Positions 36,790 to 50,600 are shown, counted from the first letter of the stretch. The stretch is 64,000 nucleotides of DNA from Balanoglossus misakiensis (GCA_040954595.2 CM082577.2:13020001-13084000), one strand, 5' to 3'. Numbers and translations: made by a program. Notes: generated from the sequence alone by a model not told the origin.

Positions 36790-37429
36790 TAATGAGAATA
36801 CGGCCATAAATCGTAAGTTGCCGTCTTACTCACATTTCCAAACCTTTTCCTAATCATTTTAACTAAGATACCCAGTTTAAACTTCCCAGTTGACACCGAG
36901 CATCATCATACCCAACATATACTCCTAAAGTATTTCCAGGAGTGTCAGTCCAACTTATATCACCCACTTTATCATTACACTTTCTTAAATTACCAAGTTT
37001 AAAAGCCGGCGTTTTCTTTATATTTAACCTAAGCTAACAACATCCCTGAAACTTCTCCATTACTTTGAGAACAGAAACAACTGAAGACAAATTTTCGACC
37101 AATACTGTTGTATCATCTGTAAGTAAAGATATCTTTGCTTCTTTGGCATGACCATTACTAGCAGGCAGTCGAAACCCTTTGATGGTTTTATCGTGCCTAA
37201 TCTTACAAGTTAAAAACTCAATTGCTATTACAAATAAAAGTGCAGAGAGGAGACATCATTGACGGACACCCCTTTCTAACCTGATGTAACTTGAAGACCA
37301 ACCCTTGTATAAAATACAGCTCTGAATGTTCGTGTAGAAAGTTTTTACCCATTGACGAAAGGAATGACCAAAATTCATACGTCGTAAAGTTTCATCAAGA
37401 TAATCCCAGTTAATATTAATGCTATCGAT
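36790..37429 (-). mobile_element. Tx1/L1-like LINE reverse transcriptase fragment, antisense
   Basis: Read from 37429 downwards it gives DSININWDYLDETLRRMNF, then FVIAIEFLTCKIRHDKTIKG and KISLLTDDTTVLVENLSS (RT active-site region with TDDT in place of YADD). Stops interrupt it. It abuts the left end of the large foldback element. Confidence 0.8.
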
Positions 37430-40400
37430 AGACCATGAGCCAGTAGGGGTTTACCTCCCCCCCCCCCGGGGGGGAATTTTCGAGACAATGTTTTTCTGAA
37501 AGCCTATCATATACTGAGTAAAATTCACTTTGTTTGCCATCTGGGCACCGGGGCGTTTTCGAGTTATTGGCTTCTAAATTATATTGGGTAACGTATGTAG
37601 GAAAGCCTAAAAGTGCGTATAAATTGACGTAGGGGGGTAAATTAGTCTTGTAAAATGCTGTCTCTCTGAACGTATACCTCGAACAACAGGGATGTATTTG
37701 GTATCAAAAGAAAGCTTAATAAACAAGCTTTCCATTAATTACAAAATAAAAGTGATATGACAAATCATGACATCATAGTGACGTCATAAGTCAAAATACC
37801 CTTACGAAAATGGTGTTCTGTTCACCTATAAATGTGAGGTTTTGCAAAACATGTCTCTGTGCAATTGTACTGATGAAAACTGATGAAAACTGTGATGTGT
37901 TTGGTATCAACAGAAAGCTGATTGAGTAAAGTATCTAATTATTGCAAAAAATTGATATAATAATCAATTACGTCATCATTACGTCATACTTCCGAGTACC
38001 CTTAGCAATTAGTGACTATGATGACAAGTTATTACCCTAGGAGATAGGTGCCTTTAAATAAAAAAAATGGTAAGGAAGGTTTGTGAAGTCCATTCTATGT
38101 AAAAAATGGTGCTGATTCCAAAAAAGTCAGTCTTATTGACCCCACCCAAGACAAAATTGCCATTTTGGCACTTTTTAACCCAAAAAAGGTCATTTTTAGA
38201 AAACACTAAAAACACACTGTTTTCGTCACATTCGAAGATCTGATGACATATGATATGCCTATTCTATGTAAAATTTGGTTGATATTACGAAAAAAAGCAG
38301 TCTGACTGACCCCACCCAAGAAAAAATGGCCATTTTGGCACTTTTAACCCAAAAAAGGTCATTTTTAGAAAACACTAAAAACACACTGTTTTCGTCACAT
38401 TCGAAGATCTGATGACATATGATATGCCTATTCTATGTAAAATTTGGTTGATATTACGAAAAAAAGCAGTCTGACTGACCCCACCCAAGAAAAAATGGCC
38501 ATTTTGGCACTTTTTAACCCAAAAAAGGTCATTTTTAGAAAACAGTAAAAACACACTGTTTTCGTCACATTCGAAGATCTGATGACATATGATATGCCTG
38601 TTCTATGTAAAATTTGGTTGATATTACGAAAAAAGCAGTCTGACTGACCCCAAACGAGACAGAATTGCCTTTTTGACCATTTTTTGCCCAAAAACGTCAT
38701 TTTTAGACAAAACTTAAAACACACTCTACTCTTCATATTGATTGATTTGATGATGTATGGAAAGTCAATTCTATGTGTAAAGTGGTGACTATAAAACATA
38801 AAGCAGTCTTTTTGACCCCAATCAATACAAAAATGCCATTTTGGGCCACATTTTTTAGGTCAAAAAGGTCATTTTTACAAAAAAAAATAAAAACAAACTG
38901 TTTTCTTCATATTCAGAGATCTGATTATGTATGAAAAGTCCATTCTATGTAAAAAAAAAAAAAATCTGATTGACCCCATTCTAGTCAAAATTGCGTTTTT
39001 GGCAATTTATTGCCTAAAAAGACCTACTTAAGACAAATTTATCATTTTAAACATTTTCTAGAGAAAAAATGACGTTTTTGGGCAAAAAATGGTCAAAAAG
39101 GCAATTCTGTCTCGTTTGGGGTCAGTCAGACTGCTTTTTTCGTAATATCAACCAAATTTTACATAGAATAGGCATATCATATGTCATCAGATCTTCGAAT
39201 GTGACGAAAACAGTGTGTTTTTAGTGTTTTCTAAAAATGACCTTCTTTGGGTTAAAAAGTGCCAAAATGGCAATTTTTTCATTTTTTCTTGGGTGGGGTC
39301 AGTCAGACTGCTTTTTTTTCGTAATATCAACCAAATTTTACATAGAATAGGCATATCATATGTCATCAGATCTTCGAATGTGACGAAAACAGTGTGTTTT
39401 TAGTGTTTTCTAAAAATGACCTTTTTAGGGTTAAAAAGTGCCAAAATGGCAATTTTTTCTCGGGTGGGGTCAGTCAGACTGCTTTTTTTCGTAATATCAA
39501 CCAAATTTTACATAGAAAAGGCATATCATATGTCATCAGATCTTCGAATGTGACGAAAACAGTGTGTTTTTAGTGTTTTCTAAAAATGACCTTCTTTGGG
39601 TTAAAAAGTGCCAAAATGGCCATTTTTTCTTGGGTGGGGTCAGTCAGACTGCTTTTTTTCGTAATATCAACCAAATTTTACATAGAATAGGCATATCATA
39701 TGTCATCAGATCTTCGAATGTGACGAAAACAGTGTGTTTTTAGTGTTTTCTAAAAATGACCTTTTTAGGGTTAAAAAGTGCCAAAATGGCAATTTTTTCT
39801 TGGGTGGGGTCAGTCAGACTGCTTTTTTTCGTAATATCAACCAAATTTTACATAGAATAGGCATATCATATGTCATCAGATCTTCGAATGTGACGAAAAC
39901 AGTGTGTTTTTAGTGTTTTCTAAAAATGACCTTTTTTGGGTTAAAAAGTGCCAAAATGGCAATTTTGTCTTGGGTGGGGTCAATAAGACTGACTTTTTTG
40001 GAATCAGCACCATTTTTTACATAGAATGGACTTCACAAACCTTCCTTACCAATTTTTTTATTTAAAGGCACCTATCTCCTAGGGTAATAACTTGTCATCA
40101 TAGTCACTAATTGGTAAGGGTACTTGGAAGTATGACGTAATGATGACGTAATTGATTATTATATCAATGTTTTGCAATAATTAGATACTTTACTCAATCA
40201 GCTTTCTGTTGATACCAAACACATCACAGTTTTCATCAGTTTTCATCAGTACAATTGCACAGAGACATGTTTTGCAAAACCTCACATTTATAGGTGAACA
40301 GAACACCATTTTCGTAAGGGTATTTTGACTTATGACGTCACTATGATGTCATGATTTGTCATATCACTTTTATTTTGTAATTAATGGAAAACTTGTTTAT

Positions 40401-40699
40401 TAAGCTTTCTTTTGATACCAAATACATCCCTGTTGTTCGAGGTATACGTTCAGAGAGACAGCATTTTACAAGACTAATTTACCCCCTACGTCAATTTATA
40501 CGCACTTTTAGGCTTTCCTACATACGTTACCCAATATAATTTAGAAGCCAATAACTCGAAAACGCCCCGGTGCCCAGATGGCAAACAAAGTGAATTTTAC
40601 TCAGTATATGATAGGCTTTCAGAAAAACATTGTCTCGAAAATTCCCCCCGGGGGGGGGGGGGGGGGGGGGGGAGGTAAACCCCTACTGGCTCATGGTCT
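37430..40699. mobile_element. 3.3 kb foldback element with satellite-containing inverted arms
   Basis: Left arm 37430-38712 and right arm 39061-40699 are inverted copies. Both start at the outer edge with ACCATGAGCCAGTAGGGG then TTTACC, C/G homopolymer runs and AATTTTCGAGACAATG. Inside each arm lies a tandem array of about 170 bp units (landmark GCAGTCTGACTGACCCC): three intervals left, five right. The central spacer is about 350 bp. Drosophila FB and Galileo foldback elements share this build; no homology is claimed. The open frames at 38428-38799 and 39215-39403 are repeat artefacts. Confidence 0.85.
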
Positions 40700-41740
40700 A
40701 CGAAGGCTTGGTCTTCAAGTTACTACAGGTTAGAAAGGGGTGTCCGTCACCAGGCACGATAAAACCATCAAAGGGTTTCGACCGCCTGCTAGTGAAATGC
40801 CAAGTGGAAGCAATGATGGCTCTTTGGGTTAAAAGATTAATAATGCGTAAAGACATGGCATGGGCTGTTTTGGGCAAATTTAGTGCATCAGCACACAATT
40901 TGGCAAAGGATTCCCGATTTTCTATTATCTGTACTCCCAGAATTCTATGTAAATGTACTAAATGCCTGGTATGCGGTGAAACACAATGCCTCTCATGCAG
41001 GTAACCGTACACTTCTTACCTGGTCTTCCAAATTCAGGTGTTTTAATGCTGCTCACTCTGCAAGTGATGACTATGATGTCACACTTGGTGACTGTAAGAC
41101 TTCTGTCTTCAAATTAACTTGTGAGGTGTTTATACTCACTTCATTTAAAGGCACTCAGTACAGGCAAGTGATAAACTGACTCTTAGAATGGTTTTCGTGG
41201 TTAAATATCGCCCCTGTAAAGCCAGAGAGCGACTGTTACAAAATCTGGCTGAGAGCGTACAATTTGACTAAAGAGACTAAGTTAAGAGAGTTTCAGTGGA
41301 AACTTCTACAACATTTGTTACCATGTAACAAGTATCTATACTTGTGGAAGTTCAACGATTCAATGTTCTGTCCTCTTTGTCACCAGATTGACTCTTTGGA
41401 TCACAGATTTATATAATTTGTCAAATAGCTGTGAGATGTTGTCAAAAGCTGAAATATGTCATCTCCAGATGTTCTGATTGTAATAGCGAAATAACACCAT
41501 CAGACATTATTTTTACAGAAGCTTGCGAGAATGTCAAACCAAAAGAAAAACGTTACGTTTTCCAGTTTCTTATTTTCCTTGGTAAATGGTGTATCCGTAA
41601 GTTTTGGGTGACCAATGAAAATACACCGATTGAAGTTGTAATTAAAATGAGTTTATTTTAAGATACAAGATCGAAAAACAGCTGGATGCAAAAGCTGTTG
41701 TATTAGAAACTTTTGAGAAAATTATGAGTTTGCTGTAATT
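40700..41740 (+). mobile_element. Tx1/L1-like LINE 3' part, sense
   Basis: It begins at the right edge of the foldback element within the RT region shared with 36790-37429 (GTCCGTCA, AGGCACGATAAAACCATCAA). It continues through a C-terminal region with CPLCHQIDSLDHRF and GKWCIRKFW. Stops and frame shifts show it is inactive. Confidence 0.75.
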
Positions 41741-41899
41741 TTTAACCTCTTGCAACATCACTGTCTTTGCAATATTTACATAAACATGTAATTGAGATGA
41801 AGGTTCAAATAAAAGAACTGATAAAAAAACAATACAAAACACTACTTTTGATTTGTAAATGATAGAGGTCACTATGTTGGGTACAAGAAGAAGTTCACA

Positions 41900-42545
41900 C
41901 TTCTTCTACAAGCATTGTAGAAACAGTAACTTCACAATTTTACCTTCGTTTACAGAAACACATCAGTAAATCGAATGACACACATAAAAAATGGCACTTT
42001 CTTTCATTAAATATTTATCATTTAGAATAAATAAATGAAATACAAGGAAACTGTAAAGTGTTAAACTTGCACATGTACCATAATATGAACATTTGTAAAA
42101 CCCACATTGATGCTGCTTGTATTTATTTTGTTCAGAATACAGACAGATAAACATTTGAATTTTCAAAGCATAAAATTAGAATGCTATTGCCAACAGCTTA
42201 ATCGGTAAATGCTGAAAGGCCTGTGGTATACCATATTGCTCTTGCGTTTGTCTGGAGAATATCCATACTTCTGAGAAACTATTCCTGCAGCTTATAATAC
42301 TTTCAGAAGCATCTCAGGATATAACAATCCCTTTCTTTCACAAGTGTAACATCATGCAGATTAAGATAGAAATCTCTTGAAGCATACAATAACATTGCAC
42401 AAATTTAAAAACAGTCACTGGTAAAGACGTTTAAGTAAGTTATAGGATTCCTAGCAAAAAGTTCCACAATGTGCTGATTTTCTCTTAACTAACTCGTGGG
42501 ACAAAATTGATACTTTTTGATATTGTTTTATTATCATTATTATTA
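41900..42545 (-). repeat. Inverted partner of the 13140-13790 repeat
   Basis: Complementary to 13140-13790 over roughly 650 bp with moderate divergence. It lies between two LINE fragments, which favours a dispersed repeat over a local duplication. Confidence 0.75.
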
Positions 42546-42613
42546 AAAATTGTTTAAAATTCGCTACACATACGTCTCAGCGCATTACTCAAGAAAAATT
42601 CTACACCATATAC

Positions 42614-43000
42614 AGACAGACAGACAGACAGACACACACACACATAGAGAGCGATCAATGGGCAAACACTGACTGACCCATAAGCTGCCAATGGCATAGG
42701 TACTGTACATACACTAAATAGAACAGCTGGTCTCTTAAAGGTATGTAATCATGCAGGAATTTGCTGTGTATATACATCACAGGAATGGGTTCCTGGACCT
42801 AATTACAAAGAACTCAATAAAGTAAATACACACCACTTTGTAAAGCAATCTGACCAGTAGTTCTTGGATTACCGAGTTTTGACTGAATTCACATTTTCCC
42901 AGCTAATTTGCATATTTTTGGCAATCACAACTTCATTTGAACAAACTCCCATCTACAGCCCAGCCTGCATCTGCACACCAGATTTTAAGGGGATACACGC
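42614..43000. repeat. Dispersed repeat shared with 51880-52140
   Basis: GGCAAACACTGACTGACCCA, GCTGCCAATGG, GTACTGTACAT and AACAGCTGGTCT occur in the same order in both places, as does CTACAGCCC followed by TGCATCT. The copy here starts with (AGAC)n(AC)n and runs on to the microsatellite at 43039. Confidence 0.75.
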
Positions 43001-43038
43001 AGCGCTTTTCAAGTTTTTGATGTGGACGGATCCGGACA

Positions 43039-43131
43039 TACAGACATACATCCATCCATCCATCCATCCATCCATCCATCCATCCATCCATACATACATA
43101 CATACATACATACATACATACATACATACAG
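43039..43131. repeat. (CATC)n(CATA)n microsatellite
   Basis: A CATC block is followed directly by a CATA block. Open frames on either strand here (IHPSIHP, YVCMYVC) are repeat artefacts. Confidence 0.95.
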
Positions 43132-43234
43132 ATGCAACCGATCCCATAAGGTCCCATGGTACATACCAATGGGACCTCAAAACAACTTCGTACAGGGGAT
43201 GATTTGACCTTAAATAAACCCAAGGAAATTCTCA

Positions 43235-43890
43235 TTGAAATTAAAACTTTCAACTCCACCCTTTATACTGAAGAAACTTTAGGAGATCAACAAAATGGTT
43301 AAATGGTATAGAGACCCTCTACTTAATGAGGAAACACAGCATCTTGTGAGGAACTGTTGAGCATAGGGGAAGCATTTCATATGATGGCCTCAATGAAGCA
43401 AAACAAAAGCCCAGGAAATGATGGCATTACGGTAGAATTTTACAGAGCTTTCTCGCCATCGGTAGGGAAGCTACTGGTAGATTCCCTAAATTACGCATTT
43501 GAACATGGGGAATTCTCTGTCTCTCAGAGACAGCGTATGATCACACAAATAGAACAAACTGGACGGGACCCGGACCGTTGAATGCTTAAAAACTAGCGCC
43601 CTATCTCTTTAATGAATGTCAACATTAAAATTGCGTCAAAGTGCTCAGCAAAGTGCCTGGAGAAAGTTCTGCCAGTAGTGATTGGTCCAACGCAAGCAGC
43701 GTTTGTGAAGGGACGCAATATCAATGATTATGTAAGGCTTATAGATGAAATTTACCAATATACCAAAGAAACCAACATGGGTGCTTTACGTCTTGCAATA
43801 ATGTTTCGAAAAAGCTTTTGACACAGTGAGCTGGACCCTTTTATTCAAAACTCTTCAGAAATTCAACTTTGGCCACAACACCAAAAAATA
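43235..43890 (+). mobile_element. L1/Tx1-like LINE, N-terminal RT fragment
   Basis: Interrupted frames give NKSPGNDGITVEFYRAF, then RPISLMNVNIKIASK and GPTQAAFVKGRNINDYVR, the conserved start of an L1-clade reverse transcriptase. It stops before the active-site motif. Confidence 0.85.
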
Positions 43891-44187
43891 AATGTAATGT
43901 CAATTTGATGAAACTTGGTATAAACATTCTATAATATTATACCTCTTGAAATATGAAATACAAAATAGGGGTCACCATTTCCGTTTTCATGGAAACGGAG
44001 CATGAAAAGTACTCCTTAAGGACCTGAAAAATGTTCATTTGAAATAAAGGTTCATATTATCGGTACTTAAGAAAAAAAATCAATTTAGAGAATGGATACT
44101 TTAACAAACTCGTCTTTTCAGACTCTTGACCGTCAATCATAGAACAAAAAATAATTTGATATACATATGATGGGGAGTTGAGAATAA

Positions 44188-44338
44188 TAGAATCTCACAC
44201 TCCCAAGGACCTGGGATCGTATTTCTCACACTCGTCGGGGATTTTTTGTCCCACACGAGTCGCAGGCGAGTGTGGGATAAAATATCTCCGACGAGTGTGA
44301 GAAATAAGTTCCCAGGTCCTTGGTGTGTGAGATTCTAT
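44188..44338. repeat. GC-core hairpin 4
   Basis: Arms of about 65 bp (TAGAATCTCACACTCCCAAG and its complement) around a core that reads CTCGCCTGCGACTCG on the minus strand. A smaller related inverted motif, GAGTGTGGGATCGA with its complement, follows at about 44716. Confidence 0.88.
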
Positions 44339-44789
44339 TTCTCACATGACCACAAATTTGCGATATTCACGTTTATTTACAATAAAAGAATTAAATCTAT
44401 AAAATACCCACTGATAACTGCAAAACATAGTCCCCATTTCATCACGAGTTTACAGTACACACATGCTATAATAATGTGCTCAACACATTAACATACGGAG
44501 ATGGTTTCCAGTGGCATAAATTCGCGCGATATCTAGAAAATACAACTGTTTTTAGCGAGTCTGTCACCAACCATGTACACCACTGTCGTCTGCACATGAC
44601 CTGATCACATTGTAGTTCCAGTTTGTGTACAAAACATCACATAATTGAATAAGATGTGCTCGTTCTGAGGGGTACTAATATCATTATCCAATCAGAGCTC
44701 GTGTCATTAACACAGAGTGTGGGATCGATTTGATCCCACACTCTCTATCCCACACTCCCAGCAGCCAGGAGTGTTAGAAAATGAAGATT

Positions 44790-47692
44790 TCATGCTTATC
44801 TCATGCTACTTTCAACTTATGTGTCAAATCCATGAAATTTCATAAATGAAACTTAACTGCATGCTCATTATTATACAAAATAATTAAAAATGGGGAGTCA
44901 CCACACTAATTTTAAAGATATATCTAGATTTCTAACTTGGGGTTACTGAATAATTCATTTCCAATAGCATTTTAAACGCTTGTGTTGAAAAAAAATAAGT
45001 AGCCTATGGGGTCACGTTCATGGGGGGGGGGGGGGTCAAAGGTCCATGGGTAATCTTCATACTGATATAGAAGTGAGATGTCTACACAAATGCATACTCA
45101 TGTAATAACCCTATAATCTTGTTTTTACAAGGCACCCCAGTATAGTGATTATTGGCTGACCTGAAATTCTGTCATGCTAGGGAGTTAAATTGCACAGACG
45201 CGTATGCGCAAGGGAATTCAGCGTACCTAACCTTAAGAAGGTTACCCAATAAAAATACCTTAAATACAAAAAAAATGTTATTCAAAAAATGCCTGGATTT
45301 ATGTCTGAGTACATCGTACATTAGACTGGAGCTACATGTAGGACTAATAATAGACACAGTTGCTATAGCTTCCAGAAATATTTGATCGAGTTCTTTATAC
45401 CTCTTTCCTCTTCCAGACACATCTTTCCTCTTCAAGAAACTGGCAAGCCAAAATGCTCAGTTCATCAAGCCATTTTTCAAAAGTCAGAATACCGTAATGT
45501 CATTGAAGACGAGAGATAGGATGTTCTGACTGGGGAAAAATCACATGCAATGCAGATTTATCATGTCTATAATCAATTTATTATCAAAGATAAAGAGTTG
45601 TTCACATTTCTTTCATGATAACTGCACAGGAAACACCAATATACAAAAAATTGAATTGCAATTTTAATTTCCATGGCAGTAAGAACAATTGTACAATATT
45701 AACAATTCTCCAATGAACATACTATATAATTATATATATTGAACTGATACATCTCAGAAGAAAAATTTCGGGTCTGAAATAATACGGCACATGATGTTAC
45801 ATGGTGCGTCTAAAATTTAAATTTGTCAAAACTTTAATGTGTTCTCTTCAATAGATTGGCAGATACCTTGTCATCATTTTCACTTAAATGGTAGCTCTGA
45901 ATATAGGTTCGAACATATGTGAACACATGCTGGAATAATACAAAATGTACTGTATAGAGTACATCTAAATGAATATCCACTTTAATTATAGTAGCAGCTG
46001 TATACAGCAACCACAAGCGAGATATTCTTGAATGAAGGGAGAATGCTACTTGGTCATGTTTTTTGTAAACTTATAACACTCTAAGATAGCAATTCAAAAA
46101 AAAAAATATGCCTTTTACATCATTTGCAAGTAACCTTTTCTTTTTCTGGAATGATGCAAGACAGGAAAATTAAGTCATAAGACACTGTCCAACCTAACAA
46201 AACCCATCTAAAAGTACTTTAATCTATTTACCCACAAACACATGTTATACTTCTGATTCAAAATTCCTAATAAGTGTACCCTACAAGTGACACCAGTGAT
46301 TGTTCTAAACATAAAGTTAGAAACAAACCACTTAATGTTATAATCCAAATTAGCATAATATTTTAAATATAGCATGTTGTTATAGGGTGTTTTACTATAT
46401 AACTGACCAAAATATTAAATGCACAGTTAATCCTGTGTGTATTTTAATAAAAAATGTACTCAACCATTAGAGTATCAAATTTAATGGCTCTGTATCTCAA
46501 TCACGAAATGGTATTAAACTTTCCTCAGCATAATACCAGATCAATGGAGCAATCTGACTTTAAAATATGGAAATCTTATCAGGTATTCCTAGCGAAGGTA
46601 CAACAAACATATTACATAGACTTTTTCAGGACACGGTATATTGACCTTCCAACTGACAGGACAAAATAGAAATTCATGGTTAATAAAATAGTATAAGAGC
46701 TCCATGAGCATAGTCATACTCGTCAAAAAATGTAGAAAATGCTACACAAAAAACAACAACACTTCAAATATTTTTGTAAACCATTTGTCACGATTTGCAA
46801 ACATGGTTCATGCATCACACTTGACATGTGGATTATATACCGGTATGTTTAGGAAACTATTTCAGCACACAGACTTTATATGTAGATCTTCTGTGGAACT
46901 ACATTCCAGCCAGCCACTTCTAGTAAATGTACAATATACACTCTAGTCAGATATGTTTCAAAATAGTCAACTCCACTATAAAAGAAAACCCTGAAAACGT
47001 CAATCTCTCACCATATGTTATTGATGATAAGTCAACAAAAAAGCAAGCTTAATGATTGCCATACACAAACACACCATTGAATACAATTTAAAATGATACA
47101 ACGCATTTCACACACACATGGCTATACAAAATGTTGAGAATCAGTATACTTATACAATATGAATCCTAAACATAAAAAAATCAAATTTCATTTATAAACA
47201 TTAATATTATATCGACTTCTCACATCCACTGTTGTATCTGCATGTAGCCTGTTAAGTACAAAGATTCCCCAAAACAATCCTGTTTATAAGTCTGCTACAA
47301 AAATAATTTTCCACATTCCCATTGCAGTTATAAGATTGTCATCGTTCTTTACTGCAAAAGTTTTTACTGCAAACTTTATAACAAATCCTGAATGTTTCAA
47401 CATAAAAAGCAAAAACATCTGCTAATAATCACAATACGGAGCATCCAAATGAATGAACCAACAACTTTGATAAGTGCGGTGGACAAAGGGTGCTGGGTCA
47501 GGGGAATGCTTAACATGCATTATTGTGGTCAAAAGAAAGTATTGTTGTTTTAAGCCTTCAGTTTGGACATTGGCTTCATAGTCATACTAGTATTGCATCA
47601 GCCATGCAGTAAAATGTTTTGTTATTGTCTCCAAACAAGTTGTCTGTTTCTTGTATTGCTACCTGCCACAGAGTAGGTTTCCCTCATGCCGT
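44790..47692. other. ROCO gene 3' flank without a recognisable gene
   Basis: AT-rich DNA with a G run near 45021. No open frame here shows a protein family motif, and no transposon ends are clear. Part is presumably the 3' UTR of the minus-strand gene, but I could not choose a polyadenylation site. Confidence 0.45.
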
Positions 47693-50600
47693 TTACTGTT
47701 TGGCGCATTTCTCACAAAGCCACAGACATTTACCCCCTTTGTCAACAGCATACAGCAAACCAAATTGTTGTACATGTTTCTCGTCTGGTATCTTAAGAAA
47801 CTCTCCAAGTTTATTACGGTCTAATCTGCGTGGTTCCTTTAACTCCTCTACTAGTTTAGGAGTGTCTGCACGTTGGTGTTTCTCTAACTCACCATACACT
47901 TCAAGGAAATCTTGAAGTAACTTTGCCAAGCCTTTTTTACGGGTTTCCACATGCTTGTTAGCAATATATGCGCAAATTCTGTGCTCAGCAGGCACTTCAT
48001 AATTTACATTTTCTGGAGGGTCAATCGATGACATGACCTTTAAAACCTGGCAAACGCGAGGTCCATAATCCTCGATGAACTCAGTCAACTTGTCAACTCT
48101 GTGTCCTGGGCCATCAACAAAGTGCCATTCGCCTGGATTTTCACAAACGAAATGAACAACAAATCCATCACGGACACTTGTTGTTGTCTGTGCTAGAGAC
48201 AGTAAGTTTCCTGTGTTTACTGGAAGGATGGTGAAAAGTTTGGGACATTCTGTTTCGTCAATTAACTGAATTCTCCTTCTGATAGTCTTCACAACATTAC
48301 GGGTTTCTAATATGTAACTAGGTGAGCGAAGGCCTTCAAATATATGCTCAACCTGTTGAAATTTGTGACTTCTGTCTATGGGGCATACCTTCTTGATATC
48401 TGCATTGTCAATGTCAAATTCGCCTGGTTTAAATTCCCTATTCAGAACACAAAAACCGCAAAGAATTCGACTTTCTACCGCCAAACCAGAGTAATTTCCA
48501 CTGTCTAAAATCCTGTGAACAAGATACTCAAAGCCTGACAAAAAGCAACATGGTTTGTCACCCCTCGCAGTGAGAATTATCCGATTACTAGCATAATTGC
48601 ACTCCACAAGAGCCGAATGGGCTGAATCTGGAAGTTGTGTTTCAACTGATGTTGACAAATTGCCTTTTGCTTTAGACACACATTTGTGACATGCTCTTAT
48701 AACCTTACCTTCTACGACAATATAGTTTTTGAAGTATTGTGGGGATTCACTGCACATGTCATTTTTCCTTGCATCGATATCTGCGATAATTTCACTGAAC
48801 AAGGTTGGTGGAATAAATGACAGTTTGTACTGCTTTGTCAACTGCAGTTCATTTTCATCGGGGTAGGGTGGCCAAACTAACTCCGATGGCTTGAGAGCAG
48901 GTAACTGACATGGGAAAAGCAGGCTACTGTATTCTTGCTCATTACCTTCTGAGTGATCATTTACAGAATCAACTGGTAGACATATTTTCATCTCAATGAA
49001 CAAGCTAATCAGAGCCTTACGGTGATCAAAACCAAACTTTGTCCATGCTTCAGGAAGACATTCTACTTTTACAATGCCACTGCTGTCTGTGTAGCTGGCC
49101 TGATAACTAATCACACTGCGTAGCATTTGTGCAAGCCACTGGGGGTCTGGATAACCATTGCTTTCAGATCGGGAGATCGACATTTACTGTAATAAAGAAG
49201 ATCACCTTGGCAATTCAAATAGCTGGTAACATTCTTAAAAGACTTGTCATCCTTCTTTGAACATATACGGTGTTCTTTTGCCCTTTCAAAATATTCGTCA
49301 AATTTTAGAATTGGTGGTTTCCCTTCCCCTACTTTCTGACGAACAATATTTTTCAGGGTACCACGAAATGTTGCCCACAAAGAAGGAATATCAGGCTGTA
49401 AAGAGAGAAATCTTTTAGCCTCTCCTTGAATGGCTACCTTGACTTGCTCAACACTTTGATTCTTTGAGCCCACCTGTTGACGTGATTTTGACTTAATGCC
49501 CACTTCATAATATCCCACAATATGTGGGAAACGGATATCACTTTCTTCTTCAAATGGTTCTTCATATTCTTGTAAATTGAGGTCAACCATTGAAAAACCT
49601 GGAACTCTCTTATGGGGCGTCCGTTTAATTTGCCTCGGGTGACATATTAGACAATTGTCAACCAACTTCCCATTATGTATTGTCGTGTGCATTTTGACAG
49701 CACTGAATAGGAGAGTTTGAAACTGTTCCCAGATTTTCTCTGCTCCACCATCCTTAACTTCATCGGCATGTGTTCCAATGAGTATGACACGTGAATTTGG
49801 GGCTTGACCACTTATTGTTTGCAGCCACAGACAAATTCTACCTAACTGATGGATGAGGCTTGCTTTGCTGTAAGCTTTGGTAATCATAAATTTGCTGAGA
49901 TCAAACACCAACAGGAACAGTGTATTATCTGTCAAGTACAATGAATGTGTCTCCAAGAAGTCAACATCACCAGCAAAGTCAAAACACTTAACTTTTACAT
50001 GACGCTGTGATTCGTCTTGTACTGATACACATCTTCGAAACAGTCCCCCTTTGGCTTTGTCAGGAAATGAAATCTCTGAAATTTCAATTCCATCAGTTTT
50101 TCCCTCCTTTCTAGTCACATTGCGCATTGCATTAACCAGAGTTGTCTTACCAACTTCCTCATGACCCACAATTACAATTTTCACATATTCATTTGGTACT
50201 GCTTGTTTTGTTATAAACTCTTTCAAAAAGGCAAGAACTGCTTCTTTCCCCTCACTTAGAATATCAATGGGCACATTAATGATTGGGTTGCCATCAATCA
50301 TGAACTCGATCATGTAAGTGTCTCTTATTCCCAAGGAAATGGGAATCTTTTGCAATTGGTTGTCATGAGCAACAAAAATAGACAAACCTGTCTTGGAGCC
50401 AATATCGTCTTGCAAAGAAATTAGGCCATGATTGTTATGTATGTACAAAGCTGTTAGTTCTTGGCATTTGATGTCAATACTTGCCACTGACCGCATGCTT
50501 TCTTTTCTGTCTGACTTTTGTTTTCGTTTGCTTCCTTTGGAAGGCTTTACAAGTTTACAATGGCTGACATTGATCACTTTAGATTCAGTAGACCCAACAC

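Noticed and set aside
38428-39403. Open frames on both strands with FCLKMTF or DLLWVKKCQNG
   Set aside because: They follow the 170 bp satellite units of the foldback arms and repeat with them.
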